DNA of 64,000 nt from an uncultured Eubacteriales bacterium (GTDB taxonomy: Bacteria > Bacillota > Clostridia > Christensenellales > CAG-917). A program made the position numbers and the translations under genes. Shown here one piece after another: positions 43,751 to 52,481 of the stretch. Each line of letters opens with the position of its first letter. The first letter of the stretch is position 1. The notes beneath the pieces are model-generated. The model ran no database searches and was not told where the DNA came from. It saw nothing but the letters and a program-made list of their open reading frames with translations. The stretch lies in the NCBI GenBank assembly GCA_900549225.1, contig URNP01000001.1, forward strand, positions 1 to 64,000, written 5' to 3'.

Positions 43751-43987
43751 ATGGCAAAAGTTAGGGTTTAGCAAAGCAAAACGCGCACTAAATTACCACG
43801 GATTTATATTGCGTGCGATACTGACTTCGAATACCTCGTTTTTACTTTAGCGCATGAACTAACCCACTATTTCCAATGGTTCTTTTTCCAAGATGAAAAA
43901 CGCCCTGAAAAAAGTCTTGAGATGGAAGCCAATAAATATGCCAAATGGTTAACTTATTCGTATTTTGAAGAAATACATAATAATTAA
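43751..43987 (+). pseudogene. Remnant of a HExxH metallopeptidase-like gene
   Basis: From the ATG at 43751 the frame reads MAKVRV, an in-frame TAG (43769-43771), then 71 open codons to TAA at 43985. The open part contains LAHELTHYFQW, a zinc-site HExxH, and downstream EMEANKYAKW, resembling the third-ligand helix of SprT/ImmA-like peptidases. The N-terminal part is missing or stopped, and composition is more AT-rich than the neighbours, suggesting acquired and decayed DNA. Confidence 0.6.
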
Positions 43988-43988
43988 T

Positions 43989-44018
43989 AAAAAGGAATCG
44001 CGCGTGCGATTCCTTTTT
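43989..44018. terminator. Bidirectional terminator
   Basis: AAAAAGGAATCGC, loop GCGT, GCGATTCCTTTTT. It separates the metallopeptidase remnant from the convergent DUF2804 gene. Confidence 0.85.
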
Positions 44019-44039
44019 ATCTGTTAAAGTAGGTTTAAA

Positions 44040-45182
44040 TTACAGAAGAAGAGTTTTGTCTTCGCCCATACCCATCATGCCGTCGAGGACGTATTTCTTA
44101 CCGTCTTCGTCACGCAGATAACCTTCGAGTTCTCCGAATGCGACGTAGTAGTCGATATTGACGACGAGTGCGTGCATTATCATCGGGTTCATATTGTAGA
44201 CCTTGAATTTGAGATTGACCATATCGTGCTCGTCTTTGATTATCCACTCGGAGTGGTCGTAGAAATCCTTGCTTTCGGGACTTCTTGTGAACTTGACGGG
44301 CGGAAGGATACTCGTTGCGCCTTCGAGCCAGAGAATGTTCTCGTTGTATTTTTCTTGGTCTATGGATTGGTTGCGAGTGAGGTTGAACGCAAGCCATTTT
44401 TCTTCGCCGTCAACCTTGCATTTGCCCATGGTGGTCACCCAGTCGTAGTGTGCGCGACGGGGATAGAATCCTCTGTGGTCGTCAACGACTGCGGTGCTGT
44501 CATCGTCGGTGAGCATTTCTTCGCCGTTGATGACAAGTCTGCCCTCTGCCTTGAAGAAGTCTTTTTGGCTGTAAAGAGGACGATTCTTTCCAAACGGTAT
44601 GCTTGCAACGCAGGGTTTTGAAAGGCGGGTGAGAGTGAAGTTGTATTCGATGGTCGCTTCGCCGTAGTTTTCCTTTATTGCCTTGACTATGGTTTTGTCC
44701 TTTCGTGTGACGGTGATGAGGCATTTGCCCTTGTGGTTGCCGCTAAGTTCGCACTTGCCGTCTTGGAAATTGTTGACGTATTTGACGTGCGATACGGGGG
44801 TTTGACCTTCCGCAACCGCGCCGTTGATGAGGTTGGGCGCAATGACGGTGTCTTTTGACTTGAGGTTGGTGTCCCAGCAGTAAACTTTTTTGGTGCGTTT
44901 GTCGTAGAAGATATTGAGCGTCTTTCCGAAGATGCCCATATCGCATACGACTGCGAGCAACACGCCGTTTTTGAGGTGAACTTCGGTTGCTTCCCAAAGC
45001 GTAAGTTTGAGGCGGTTCATGCATTGCGGAGCGCGAGTTGGCTTTTTGAGTTTGACCAAATCCATTTGCTCGAATTCTTTGTCAAACGTTCCGAATGCGC
45101 ATATGCCTTTTTCGTCAACCATACTTTTAGGGGTTGGTACGGCGCGTCTTTTTGGGTCGATATACTTTGAATATTCTCCCAT
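44040..45182 (-). CDS. DUF2804 family protein (380 aa)
   Basis: The start with PTPKSMVDEKGI.AFGT and later HYDWVTTMGKC, LAFNLTRNQS and DHSEW match what I know of DUF2804, a family of unknown function in bacteria and some eukaryotes with a predicted all-beta, lipocalin-like fold. No signal peptide. The start MGEYSKY at 45182 is supported by AAGGAG about 10 nt upstream. Function unknown. Confidence 0.75.
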   Translation of the reverse strand: MGEYSKYIDPKRRAVPTPKSMVDEKGICAFGTFDKEFEQMDLVKLKKPTRAPQCMNRLKLTLWEATEVHLKNGVLLAVVCDMGIFGKTLNIFYDKRTKKVYCWDTNLKSKDTVIAPNLINGAVAEGQTPVSHVKYVNNFQDGKCELSGNHKGKCLITVTRKDKTIVKAIKENYGEATIEYNFTLTRLSKPCVASIPFGKNRPLYSQKDFFKAEGRLVINGEEMLTDDDSTAVVDDHRGFYPRRAHYDWVTTMGKCKVDGEEKWLAFNLTRNQSIDQEKYNENILWLEGATSILPPVKFTRSPESKDFYDHSEWIIKDEHDMVNLKFKVYNMNPMIMHALVVNIDYYVAFGELEGYLRDEDGKKYVLDGMMGMGEDKTLLL

Positions 45183-45254
45183 AATCTCTTTCTCCTTTAT
45201 CAATATAATATATCAATGCGATAGCATAAATATTTCGTTATTTTCATATTTGTT

Positions 45255-45309
45255 GCACAAAAACGGTTTTTATCTTGCGGATATTTCGCCATAAACTACC
45301 GTTTTGTGC
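45255..45309. terminator. Inverted repeat between the DUF2804 and M28 genes
   Basis: GCACAAAAACGGT (45255-45267) pairs with ACCGTTTTGTGC (45298-45309), one bulge, loop of about 30 nt. Just after the M28 gene stop on the minus strand; possible terminator. Confidence 0.4.
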
Positions 45310-45319
45310 AAAAAACGCC

Positions 45320-46540
45320 TTATCTCGTTTGCTCGTCGATTTTCTCGACGAAGTTGCAGAGGATTCCAAACGTGTTTGCAAGACAATCCTTGTCAACGTC
45401 CTTTGCAACGTCAAGTCTCGTGTGGTAATAGCGCGGTAAATTGAAGTTCATTGCCGTCACGCAAACGCTGTTGAAGCCGCCTTCCGTGTATGCTGCGGCG
45501 TCGGTTGCCCCGAGAGCAACGCTTCCTTTTTTGCAAGCAATACATTCCTCTTTGCAAGCGTCAAGCCAAATTTGAGTCGCCTCGGGATCGCATTTGATAA
45601 GCCCGTTCATATCTTTGTGATTGACAAGCATATGGTCTTGCTCGCGCAAAGTGTCGAGGCAAAGTATGGTCGTGGGGCAATCTTTGAAATCGTTTTTGTG
45701 CGCCTTTACCCACGCTTTTGCGCCGCGCAAACCTGCCTCTTCGCCGCCTGCGCAGATGCAACCGACTTCGGTGTTTTCAAATTCTACGCCGTTGTCTTTG
45801 AGCGCTTTGAGAAAACTTATGCCCATTGCGCAACCTGTAAGATTGTCCGTTGCGCCGTCTGCGACGATGCGCGGATTGAACAGGAAGTACATAAGAATCC
45901 AGAACGGCACGAATGCGCCGCTTACGCCGAGAGCGATGAGCAAGGACGTGTTTTCAACGGGCTTGAACATACCTCCGATTACGCACTCCGCGATTGCGAC
46001 TGCCGTGAGATACAATATGCCGACGATAGAAATCAGGAAGTGCGCGATAAACGCTTTTCCGCCGAGATAGTAGTTGAGAGTCCACTCGTAAGCGGCGTCT
46101 GCGTGTCCGCTTATGATGACTCTGCGTTTGACCTCGCCGGTCGGTTTTTTGATTGCCATCATGTTGAGGGATTCGCGCTTTGGGAAGAGCGGATCAACGA
46201 CCTTGCGATACAGCACGAACTCCAAAATCATTATTTCCATGCCGATTGCGACGAAAATGAGCGAGAGCATGGGCATAAAAAACGCAGCGACGAAAGCTCC
46301 GAGAATGAGCGTCACCGTGATGTAAATCCAGCCCATAAACGCGAGCGTATGTACGTCGTATTTTTCGGTGGTCACGGAGTCGGCGTAGGGAGCGACTTCT
46401 TGTGCCATATAGTTGATAGCGTCTTTTTCGCATTGACTTCCGCAATCGCGTTTGCCGAAAGCGGACGTAACGTGCGAGATAAAGTCAAACATATAGTTTG
46501 CGCTTTGCCCTTTGTTTTGCTTGAGTTTTTCGAGTTTCAT
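45320..46540 (-). CDS. Membrane-bound M28 zinc peptidase (406 aa)
   Basis: M28 metallopeptidase ligands are visible: His/Asp in SGHADAAYEW, Asp in DGATDNLTG, Glu-Glu in GGEEAGLRGAK, Asp in CLDTL, His in YYHTRLD. Several hydrophobic segments interrupt the fold (about 70-115, then two between the first and second metal motifs), so the enzyme is anchored in the membrane. The family are amino- or carboxypeptidases. The start at 46540 has GAGGAAA upstream. Confidence 0.85.
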   Translation of the reverse strand: MKLEKLKQNKGQSANYMFDFISHVTSAFGKRDCGSQCEKDAINYMAQEVAPYADSVTTEKYDVHTLAFMGWIYITVTLILGAFVAAFFMPMLSLIFVAIGMEIMILEFVLYRKVVDPLFPKRESLNMMAIKKPTGEVKRRVIISGHADAAYEWTLNYYLGGKAFIAHFLISIVGILYLTAVAIAECVIGGMFKPVENTSLLIALGVSGAFVPFWILMYFLFNPRIVADGATDNLTGCAMGISFLKALKDNGVEFENTEVGCICAGGEEAGLRGAKAWVKAHKNDFKDCPTTILCLDTLREQDHMLVNHKDMNGLIKCDPEATQIWLDACKEECIACKKGSVALGATDAAAYTEGGFNSVCVTAMNFNLPRYYHTRLDVAKDVDKDCLANTFGILCNFVEKIDEQTR

Positions 46541-46651
46541 AATTTCCTCACTTCGCATGTGCGTTATAGTTAAATTATAAATATATTTTATTTGAAAATC
46601 AATATACAAATGTACGATTTTTCGTCAGATTCGTCACGGTGTATTACAGTT

Positions 46652-47557
46652 TTATGCTTTGGATGCAACCGTTTCTCCGTACACTTTTGCGATGCGGGCA
46701 ATCATTTCGGTGTGAGTGAAAGTCTTGTGATATACGATCGTCGTTTCGCGCGTCATGCTGAGATTTTCGATGGGGAGCGCAACAAGTTGTCCTTTGCGTA
46801 TTTCCTTATAACAGGTGTTTTTGGAAAGAATGGATACCCCGACGTCTTTTTTGACGAGATTTCGTATCGTGGCGATGCTGTCAACCTCGATTATAACGTC
46901 GAAGTTGTCCACCGATTCGCCGATTGATTCGAGTGCGGCGTTGAATTTTTCTCGCGTGGACGAGGAGGGCAGACGCAAAATCAAATGCTGTTTTTTGAGT
47001 TCCTGCAAAGATATTGACGCTTTTTTCGCAACGGGGTTTTGCGACGAGGCAATGCATACGAGCATATCCGTGTCGATTATTGTGAATCTGAAGTCGGGAT
47101 TTGTGGGTTTTTCCTCGATAATCGCCATATCTATCTCAAAGTTTTCAAGCATATTATAAAGATTTTTTATGGTATCAGTAATAAAAGTTATCGATACGTT
47201 ATCTTCACCGAGTGCGATTTTCGACAATGCCTCGATCATAAGCCCGCTTTCTTGCGTGTGGGTGATGCCTATACGAATTTTGTATATGTTCGTCTTTGCG
47301 TTTTTGATTTTGTCCTTCATTTTCTCGCAAAGCGCGCGCATTCTTTTAGCATACAAAAGTGCGATTTCACCCTCTTCGGACAATACGATTTCGCCTTTTT
47401 TTCTCAAAAAAACGGGAGTGCCGAGTTCTTCTTCGAGTTTTTTGATGTGGTGCGATACAGCAGGTTGTGTCAGCGAAAGAATTTCGCCCGCTTTGGTGAA
47501 GTTTTTGGTTTCGCACACGGTGATGAATGTTTCAAGTTTGTCGTCAAGCAATGACAC
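46652..47557 (-). CDS. LysR-family transcriptional regulator (301 aa)
   Basis: N-terminal winged helix-turn-helix (about 1-60; FTKAGEILSLTQPAVSHHIKKLEEELG at 19-45 is the classical LysR pattern), then a substrate-binding-like effector domain. GTG start at 47557 with GGAGG 5 nt upstream. It is divergent from the cation/proton antiporter and MgtC genes, so it probably controls them and itself; see the palindrome at 47581. Confidence 0.93.
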   Translation of the reverse strand: MSLLDDKLETFITVCETKNFTKAGEILSLTQPAVSHHIKKLEEELGTPVFLRKKGEIVLSEEGEIALLYAKRMRALCEKMKDKIKNAKTNIYKIRIGITHTQESGLMIEALSKIALGEDNVSITFITDTIKNLYNMLENFEIDMAIIEEKPTNPDFRFTIIDTDMLVCIASSQNPVAKKASISLQELKKQHLILRLPSSSTREKFNAALESIGESVDNFDVIIEVDSIATIRNLVKKDVGVSILSKNTCYKEIRKGQLVALPIENLSMTRETTIVYHKTFTHTEMIARIAKVYGETVASKA

Positions 47558-47580
47558 GATATCCTCCTATTATTACGATG

Positions 47581-47636
47581 ATTTATGTTTTCATAAATTA
47601 TCATAATTTGACTTTATGTTTTAATCATCATAGCAT
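47581..47636 (+). promoter_or_regulatory. LysR-type operator and antiporter promoter
   Basis: ATTTATG (47581-47587), TTTT, CATAAAT (47592-47598): a perfect palindrome of LysR-box type (T-N11-A). Next to it is TTGACT (47608-47613), 17-bp spacer, TAGCAT (47631-47636), driving the antiporter. The arrangement fits activation or autoregulation by the divergent LysR protein. Confidence 0.6.
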
Positions 47637-47690
47637 ATTAGCACGAAACAAACAAGAGGCATTTGAATTTTCATTGCCAAAGAGGCGAAA

Positions 47691-49100
47691 ATGTTGCTAA
47701 AAAACTTTTCATCGGTGGGACAAGCGATAATATCCATAGCAGTAATGCTCCTTGCAGGCTATATTATGTCGCGCGTTACGAAAAAATTAAGGCTTCCCAA
47801 CGTGACGGGATATATCGTTGCCGGAATCATCATCGGCCCGTATTGCATCGACGTCATCCCTACGCAAGTGGTGGAAGGGATGAGTTTTCTTGCCGATATC
47901 GCACTTGCGTTTATCGCGTTCAGCACGGGTGAATTTTTCACGTTGTCCACGCTCAAGAAAAACGGTGCAAAGAATATTGTTATTACGGTTTTCGAGGCAT
48001 TGCTTGCGTCGCTGGTCGTGTTTTTGGTGATGTATTTTGCACTCGGGTTGAGTCTTGCGTTTTCAATCGTTCTCGGTGCGTTAGCGGCGGCAACAGCGCC
48101 TGCGTCTACGATGATGACTATTCGCCAGACGGGTGCAAAGGGCGATTTCGTCGATACGCTTTTGCAAGTCGTTGCGCTCGACGACGTAGTTGGACTCGTA
48201 GCGTTTTCGGTGGCAATTGCTGTCGCCACGGCGTCGCTTGCAGGCGTTGTGACGTTCAAAAACGTTGCGCTTCCTATCATATACAATATAGTCGTGTTCG
48301 TGATTGGCGGAGCGTTGGGGTTTTTGCTCAAATTGTTGCTCGGAAAGCACTCCACGGACAATCGTCTTATCATTGCAATTGCCGTTATTTTTTCGTTTTG
48401 CGGACTTTGCACGTTGCTTGACGTATCGCCGCTTCTTGGGTGTATGGCAATGGGCACGGTGTACAGAAACGTGGCAAAAGACGACAAATTGTTCAAACAA
48501 CTCAACTATTTCTCGCCGCCCATTCTGTTGCTTTTCTTCGTGCGCTCGGGTGTAAATTTCAAACTCGACGCGCTCGTAAGTTCGGGCGGTTCGGTGGCAG
48601 GAGTGTCCTTGCTCGTTATAGGCGTCGTATATTTCTTCACGCGAATCGCAGGCAAGTACGCAGGCTCGTTCCTCGGTTGTCTGTGCGTCAAAAAAGACGC
48701 GAAAGTGCGAAATTGGCTCGGGCTTGCACTAATTCCGCAAGCAGGAGTTGCCATAGGTCTTGCCGCGCTCGCTTCGCGCACGATAGGCGGTGAAACGGGC
48801 AGCGCAATGGAAACCATAATTCTTGCCTCGAGCGTGCTCTACGAACTCATAGGTCCTGCCTGCGCAAAACTGTCGTTGTATCTGTCAAAGTCGTATTCAA
48901 ACGATATCGACAAGGTAGTGCCCGATTCGCAAATAGAAGGGTCCGAGCAGAAAAACGAAGTGCAACTTTTGATTGAAAAAATCCAAACAATCAGGCAATC
49001 TCTGCCTGCTCCCGAAAGACAAACCGAAGAAGAAAACGCTTTCGACGAGGCGGCAGAAGAATACTATATTCTCAATTCGAGACAACGTGTAAAGAGATAG
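47691..49100 (+). CDS. CPA2-type cation/proton antiporter (469 aa)
   Basis: About 12-13 membrane helices of the KefB/NapA-type Na+(K+)/H+ exchanger domain; helix 1-2 region LRLPNVTGYIVAGIIIGPY and the AATAPASTMM and LLGCMAMG segments fit the family. No C-terminal RCK/TrkA-N domain, so it is not a full Kef system; the 70-residue acidic tail is soluble. SD AGAGGCG. Cotranscribed with the MgtC gene 9 bp downstream. Confidence 0.88.
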   Translation: MLLKNFSSVGQAIISIAVMLLAGYIMSRVTKKLRLPNVTGYIVAGIIIGPYCIDVIPTQVVEGMSFLADIALAFIAFSTGEFFTLSTLKKNGAKNIVITVFEALLASLVVFLVMYFALGLSLAFSIVLGALAAATAPASTMMTIRQTGAKGDFVDTLLQVVALDDVVGLVAFSVAIAVATASLAGVVTFKNVALPIIYNIVVFVIGGALGFLLKLLLGKHSTDNRLIIAIAVIFSFCGLCTLLDVSPLLGCMAMGTVYRNVAKDDKLFKQLNYFSPPILLLFFVRSGVNFKLDALVSSGGSVAGVSLLVIGVVYFFTRIAGKYAGSFLGCLCVKKDAKVRNWLGLALIPQAGVAIGLAALASRTIGGETGSAMETIILASSVLYELIGPACAKLSLYLSKSYSNDIDKVVPDSQIEGSEQKNEVQLLIEKIQTIRQSLPAPERQTEEENAFDEAAEEYYILNSRQRVKR

Positions 49101-49109
49101 GAGGAAGAT

Positions 49110-49817
49110 ATGAATTATATTGATCCGCTTGCAAAACTTATGGGGGAATGGGCGTGGAACGTCACGGTTTATTCCATACTTTTGAGGGTTATCGTACCCT
49201 TTATATTCGCCTTTTACGTCGGCTGTGAACGCTCGACGAAAGGGCATACTGCAGGGCTTAAAACCTTCATTTTGCTGTCGCTTGCGTCAACTTCGTGTAT
49301 GATTATCGACAGGGCGTTGGGACTTGCTTTTCCGATTTGCTCGGCAGGTGCGGTGATAGGCACTGCAATGCTGAGCGGAAACTCGATTCTGTTCGGCGCA
49401 AAGAATCAGATAAAAGGACTTACGACGTCGGCGTGGCTTTGGACGTGCAGTATTTTCGGATTGCTGTTCGGCGCAGGTCTTTATACCGTCGCGCTTATTC
49501 TTGCCGCCGTGTATATCGTGATTTTGCAGTTTTTCCCCGCGCTCGAAAAATACCTGAAACAGCGCTCCAATCACTTCGAGTTGCATCTCGAATTGCTCAA
49601 CAAAAACGATTTGCCCGCGTTTATGACCACTTTGCGAGAACTTGGAATGCGCATAGACGACGTGGAACTCAACTCTGCGTTCATCAATTCGGGATTGAGC
49701 GTGTATGCGCTGAAACTCACCATCGAGAGCAAAGAACTCAAAAAATACAAAACTCACGACGAAATCATTGAGGCGTTGAGGAGCATCGAGTATATCCATT
49801 ACGTTGAGGAAAAATAA
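49110..49817 (+). CDS. MgtC/SapB family membrane protein (235 aa)
   Basis: Four to five membrane helices with the family segment GCERSTKGHTAGLKTF (residues 38-53), then a C-terminal ACT-like cytoplasmic domain (about 150-235). MgtC proteins relate to Mg2+ limitation, membrane potential and cation homeostasis, matching the antiporter next to it. SD AGGAGG. Confidence 0.9.
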   Translation: MNYIDPLAKLMGEWAWNVTVYSILLRVIVPFIFAFYVGCERSTKGHTAGLKTFILLSLASTSCMIIDRALGLAFPICSAGAVIGTAMLSGNSILFGAKNQIKGLTTSAWLWTCSIFGLLFGAGLYTVALILAAVYIVILQFFPALEKYLKQRSNHFELHLELLNKNDLPAFMTTLRELGMRIDDVELNSAFINSGLSVYALKLTIESKELKKYKTHDEIIEALRSIEYIHYVEEK

Positions 49818-49840
49818 AAAAATCATCGCACGAGCGATGA
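49815..49840 (-). terminator. Terminator of lepB
   Basis: TCATCGC/GCGATGA with a 4-nt loop; on the minus strand it runs into TTTTTTTATTTT. 55 bp after the lepB stop. Confidence 0.8.
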
Positions 49841-49895
49841 CTTAAAACTGAATTTTGCGGGCGGATGGGAGGGAAATGCTATATCTATAGCAAGA

Positions 49896-50501
49896 TCAGG
49901 GTTTTCGGAGTTTTCCGTCAAGCCCTTTTATCAAAAAGCATCTTCCGACGACGGTGTCGAGGCTCACTTGCCCGAATACGCGGCAATCGGAGGAGTGATT
50001 GCGGTTGTCACCCATACAAAACACGTTGCCTTCTTCGACGTAGAAGTCGAGATCTTGATCGTAAATTGCGGGCTCTTGATCGTTTGTATAATCTTCAACG
50101 AGAAGTTGTCCGTTGAGATATACCGCATTGTCTTTGATTTGGACGTGGTCGCCTCCGATTGCAATCACGCGCTTAACGAGCGTTCTGCCGGCAAACGTCC
50201 CCTTGTCGGGAACGAAAACCACGATATCCCCCCGTTTTATTTTTGCCATTTTATTCAAAAACAGCGTTTCGCCGTTGTTTTCGTCGTCGTCGAGATTCGC
50301 TCCGTTTCCGCCGTCGAGGGTGGGGTACATGGAAATTCCGTCAACCGTGAACGTGTCAAGAACGAAATACTTGAGAAGAAGCGCAGTCGCTATTGCCAAA
50401 ACAATGACCAAAAGCACGATTGCAACGGACGTGGCAATGCGCCTAGTGCGTGCTTTCGGATCTTCTAACGGCGGGTCTTGTATAAATAAAATTGTTCGCA
50501 T
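49896..50501 (-). CDS. lepB: Signal peptidase I (201 aa)
   Basis: Membrane protease removing signal peptides. N-terminal cytoplasmic segment, one helix (23-44), catalytic Ser57 in GISMYPT and general-base Lys110 in VKRVIAIGGD; box E GDNRNHSSDCRVFG near 160. No Shine-Dalgarno is seen; TATACT ends 5 nt before the ATG, so a leaderless message is possible, besides readthrough from the hydrolase gene 33 bp upstream. Confidence 0.93.
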   Translation of the reverse strand: MRTILFIQDPPLEDPKARTRRIATSVAIVLLVIVLAIATALLLKYFVLDTFTVDGISMYPTLDGGNGANLDDDENNGETLFLNKMAKIKRGDIVVFVPDKGTFAGRTLVKRVIAIGGDHVQIKDNAVYLNGQLLVEDYTNDQEPAIYDQDLDFYVEEGNVFCMGDNRNHSSDCRVFGQVSLDTVVGRCFLIKGLDGKLRKP

Positions 50502-50534
50502 ATCAAAGTATATTATCGACGAATTCGATTATTT

Positions 50535-52196
50535 TCAAATCCACAAAAAGTTGTTGAGAACGATTCCGTCCGAGTCCTCGATTTCAATTGCTTTGACCAC
50601 CGAGAACGAGGATAGGGTGCGTCCTTCTTCGCTCTTGAAATCTGCGGTTTCAAACAGCAGTTTTTGCCAGAATTCTCCGCCTTTCAACTTTGTGCGAGCA
50701 GTGTATTTTTTGAGGTCGGGATAGGTGTAAACGGATACGCTCAGCCCTCTTGTCTCTTTTGAATAGGCGTCGATATGCAAAATTGCAGAACGATTTATCG
50801 ACGACATCTCCTGTATGCTTCTGCAAAGGGTTATGTTGCCTTTCTTTGCAGATATGCCTTTTATCGAGAACGGACCTTCCGCAACGAACAGAATGTCGTC
50901 GTCAAGCAGTGTATCGTCTGTCTTTGCAATGAAATTGCCTTTTCCCATGCTTCCGTCGTAGATTATATTCGAGATTCTCGGCGTCGTTTCGACGGTTTCG
51001 ACGTTGTGCTTTGCAGGGATTATGCTTGCGACTTTTGTGGAAATCACGTTCTCGTCGGGGTAGACGAGGGTTGCGTAGGCAACGATGAGTTCTTCGGTGT
51101 CGTAAACGGGTACGTCGCACACGTATTCGTGTTCGCCGACTTTTTGACGCACGTCGAAAGACTGCCAATATCTCTGTTTCGAGGACGGTTCGCCGTAACT
51201 GACGAAAAGCGTGCGCTTGTCGGCTTTTGTAACGGTGCTCATTTTGACGTACAGTTTTCCGTCGGTCGTTTCAAAACGCATGGTAGGAGCGACTAACGGC
51301 GTCGTTGAAGTTGCCAGATGAGTTCTCAGCCACATAATTATTGCCAGATAGACGCTCTTTGTGATTTGCATATCACACGAATCTGACACTATGAGTTGTT
51401 TTACGTCGGACTTGACGAGATCGAGCATATCGCCCATTCTGTCAAGGTCGCAGCATATAGAATCTCGTGTGACTACGGCAAGAGTGGGACAGTTGACGAA
51501 CATGGCGTACGTTTCTGCACCGACGCCGGTCGAATATGCGAGTTGCTCGTCGCCAGACGGTATGTCACTACCTAAAAATCTTGCGTTATGCTCTGCCCAA
51601 CGGTAACCTCCGCCGTTGATGGCAACCAAAGATTTCACGCGTTTGTCAGTGCCTGCGACCAGCCAACTGAGTTGCGAGCCGATGCCGAATCCGGTGATTC
51701 CGATACGATCTGCGAGCACGATGCTTTGCTCTTGCATCAAGCTTATTGCGCGTCTTGCGACTTCCGTCCATACGAACCAAGGCGTCTTGCGCGCACCGTT
51801 TTCTATGTCGTCAAGATGCTCTTTGCATTCGGGATAAACGGCAAAACTCAAATCTTGAGGATACGACGTTTTTGAATCTTCTTTTGTGCCGCAATAATCG
51901 AGCGCGCAGGTCACAAAACCTTCTTCGACGAGCATACGCATTGCGTCCGCCGAGTGCGGATTCTCAAACGACGGCAACACCAAAACGGCAGGACGTGCGT
52001 CTTGCCAGCGTGCGTCGTAATAAAAACTGCAACATGCACGAATGCGCCCCTCTTTTGAGGTTTCCGCAGTGAAGATCTGCTTAGAGCAGACGATGTTATC
52101 CGTTGTTTGACACGAGATTATTGAGGCTTCCAAAGGCGCTATGCGCGGATCGAACCCCTCCCATACCTCTGTCGGAGTCATAAACTTGAGTTCCAT
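50535..52196 (-). CDS. Alpha/beta-hydrolase-like protein lacking the nucleophile Ser (553 aa)
   Basis: The first 300 residues follow the alpha/beta-hydrolase (acetylxylan-esterase/S9-like) pattern: PAVLVLPSFENP, DYCGT, DRIGITGFGIGSQLSWLVAG, then RVKSLVAINGGG. At the nucleophile elbow Gly-x-Ser-x-Gly the Ser is replaced by Gly171 (GFGIG), so classical catalysis is not expected. The C-terminal 250 residues are beta-rich and unassigned. The start at 52196 is chosen because a TTTACA-17-TATAAT promoter ends 7 nt before it; an alternative ATG at 52205 lies inside the -10 box. Confidence 0.7.
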   Translation of the reverse strand: MELKFMTPTEVWEGFDPRIAPLEASIISCQTTDNIVCSKQIFTAETSKEGRIRACCSFYYDARWQDARPAVLVLPSFENPHSADAMRMLVEEGFVTCALDYCGTKEDSKTSYPQDLSFAVYPECKEHLDDIENGARKTPWFVWTEVARRAISLMQEQSIVLADRIGITGFGIGSQLSWLVAGTDKRVKSLVAINGGGYRWAEHNARFLGSDIPSGDEQLAYSTGVGAETYAMFVNCPTLAVVTRDSICCDLDRMGDMLDLVKSDVKQLIVSDSCDMQITKSVYLAIIMWLRTHLATSTTPLVAPTMRFETTDGKLYVKMSTVTKADKRTLFVSYGEPSSKQRYWQSFDVRQKVGEHEYVCDVPVYDTEELIVAYATLVYPDENVISTKVASIIPAKHNVETVETTPRISNIIYDGSMGKGNFIAKTDDTLLDDDILFVAEGPFSIKGISAKKGNITLCRSIQEMSSINRSAILHIDAYSKETRGLSVSVYTYPDLKKYTARTKLKGGEFWQKLLFETADFKSEEGRTLSSFSVVKAIEIEDSDGIVLNNFLWI

Positions 52197-52422
52197 ACCT
52201 TGCATTATACCTCAAAAACAGAACAATGTAAAGAAATAAAACTTTTATATCAAGTATATCGGGCGCAGAGCGCGTGCGTGTGTGAGAGATTTTATCAAGC
52301 GATTGATCGCCGTAATCGTCGGTTGCCTCTTTTATGTAGGATAGCGCCGATGCTTTCAGGCTCGAAGCATATTCCTCGCACATTTTTTTGACCGTTTCGT
52401 CGTCGGGCAGAAGAAAATCCAT
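52096..52422 (-). CDS. Small uncharacterised protein downstream of gerC (108 aa)
   Basis: A good SD (GAGGTGACGT) precedes MDFLLPDDETVKKMCEEY, 59 bp after gerC on the same strand. The first half is a plausible helical protein; the second half overlaps the start of the hydrolase gene in another frame and is less protein-like. It could be a shortened remnant. No function is proposed. Confidence 0.4.
   Translation of the reverse strand: MDFLLPDDETVKKMCEEYASSLKASALSYIKEATDDYGDQSLDKISHTRTRSAPDILDIKVLFLYIVLFLRYNARYGTQVYDSDRGMGGVRSAHSAFGSLNNLVSNNG
52204..52232 (-). promoter_or_regulatory. Promoter giving a leaderless hydrolase mRNA
   Basis: Minus strand TTTACA (52227-52232), 17-bp spacer, TATAAT (52204-52209). 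The expected transcription start falls on or next to the ATG at 52196. Confidence 0.7.
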
Positions 52423-52481
52423 ACGTCACCTCATCGGCAGTATATGCCGATAATCGAAAAAGTGTTTTTTAGCGCCGTTTT

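Noticed and set aside
43751..43987. TAG recoding (pyrrolysine or readthrough) in the HExxH frame
   Set aside because: No supporting element is visible and the frame lacks most of the expected N-terminal domain, so decay is simpler.
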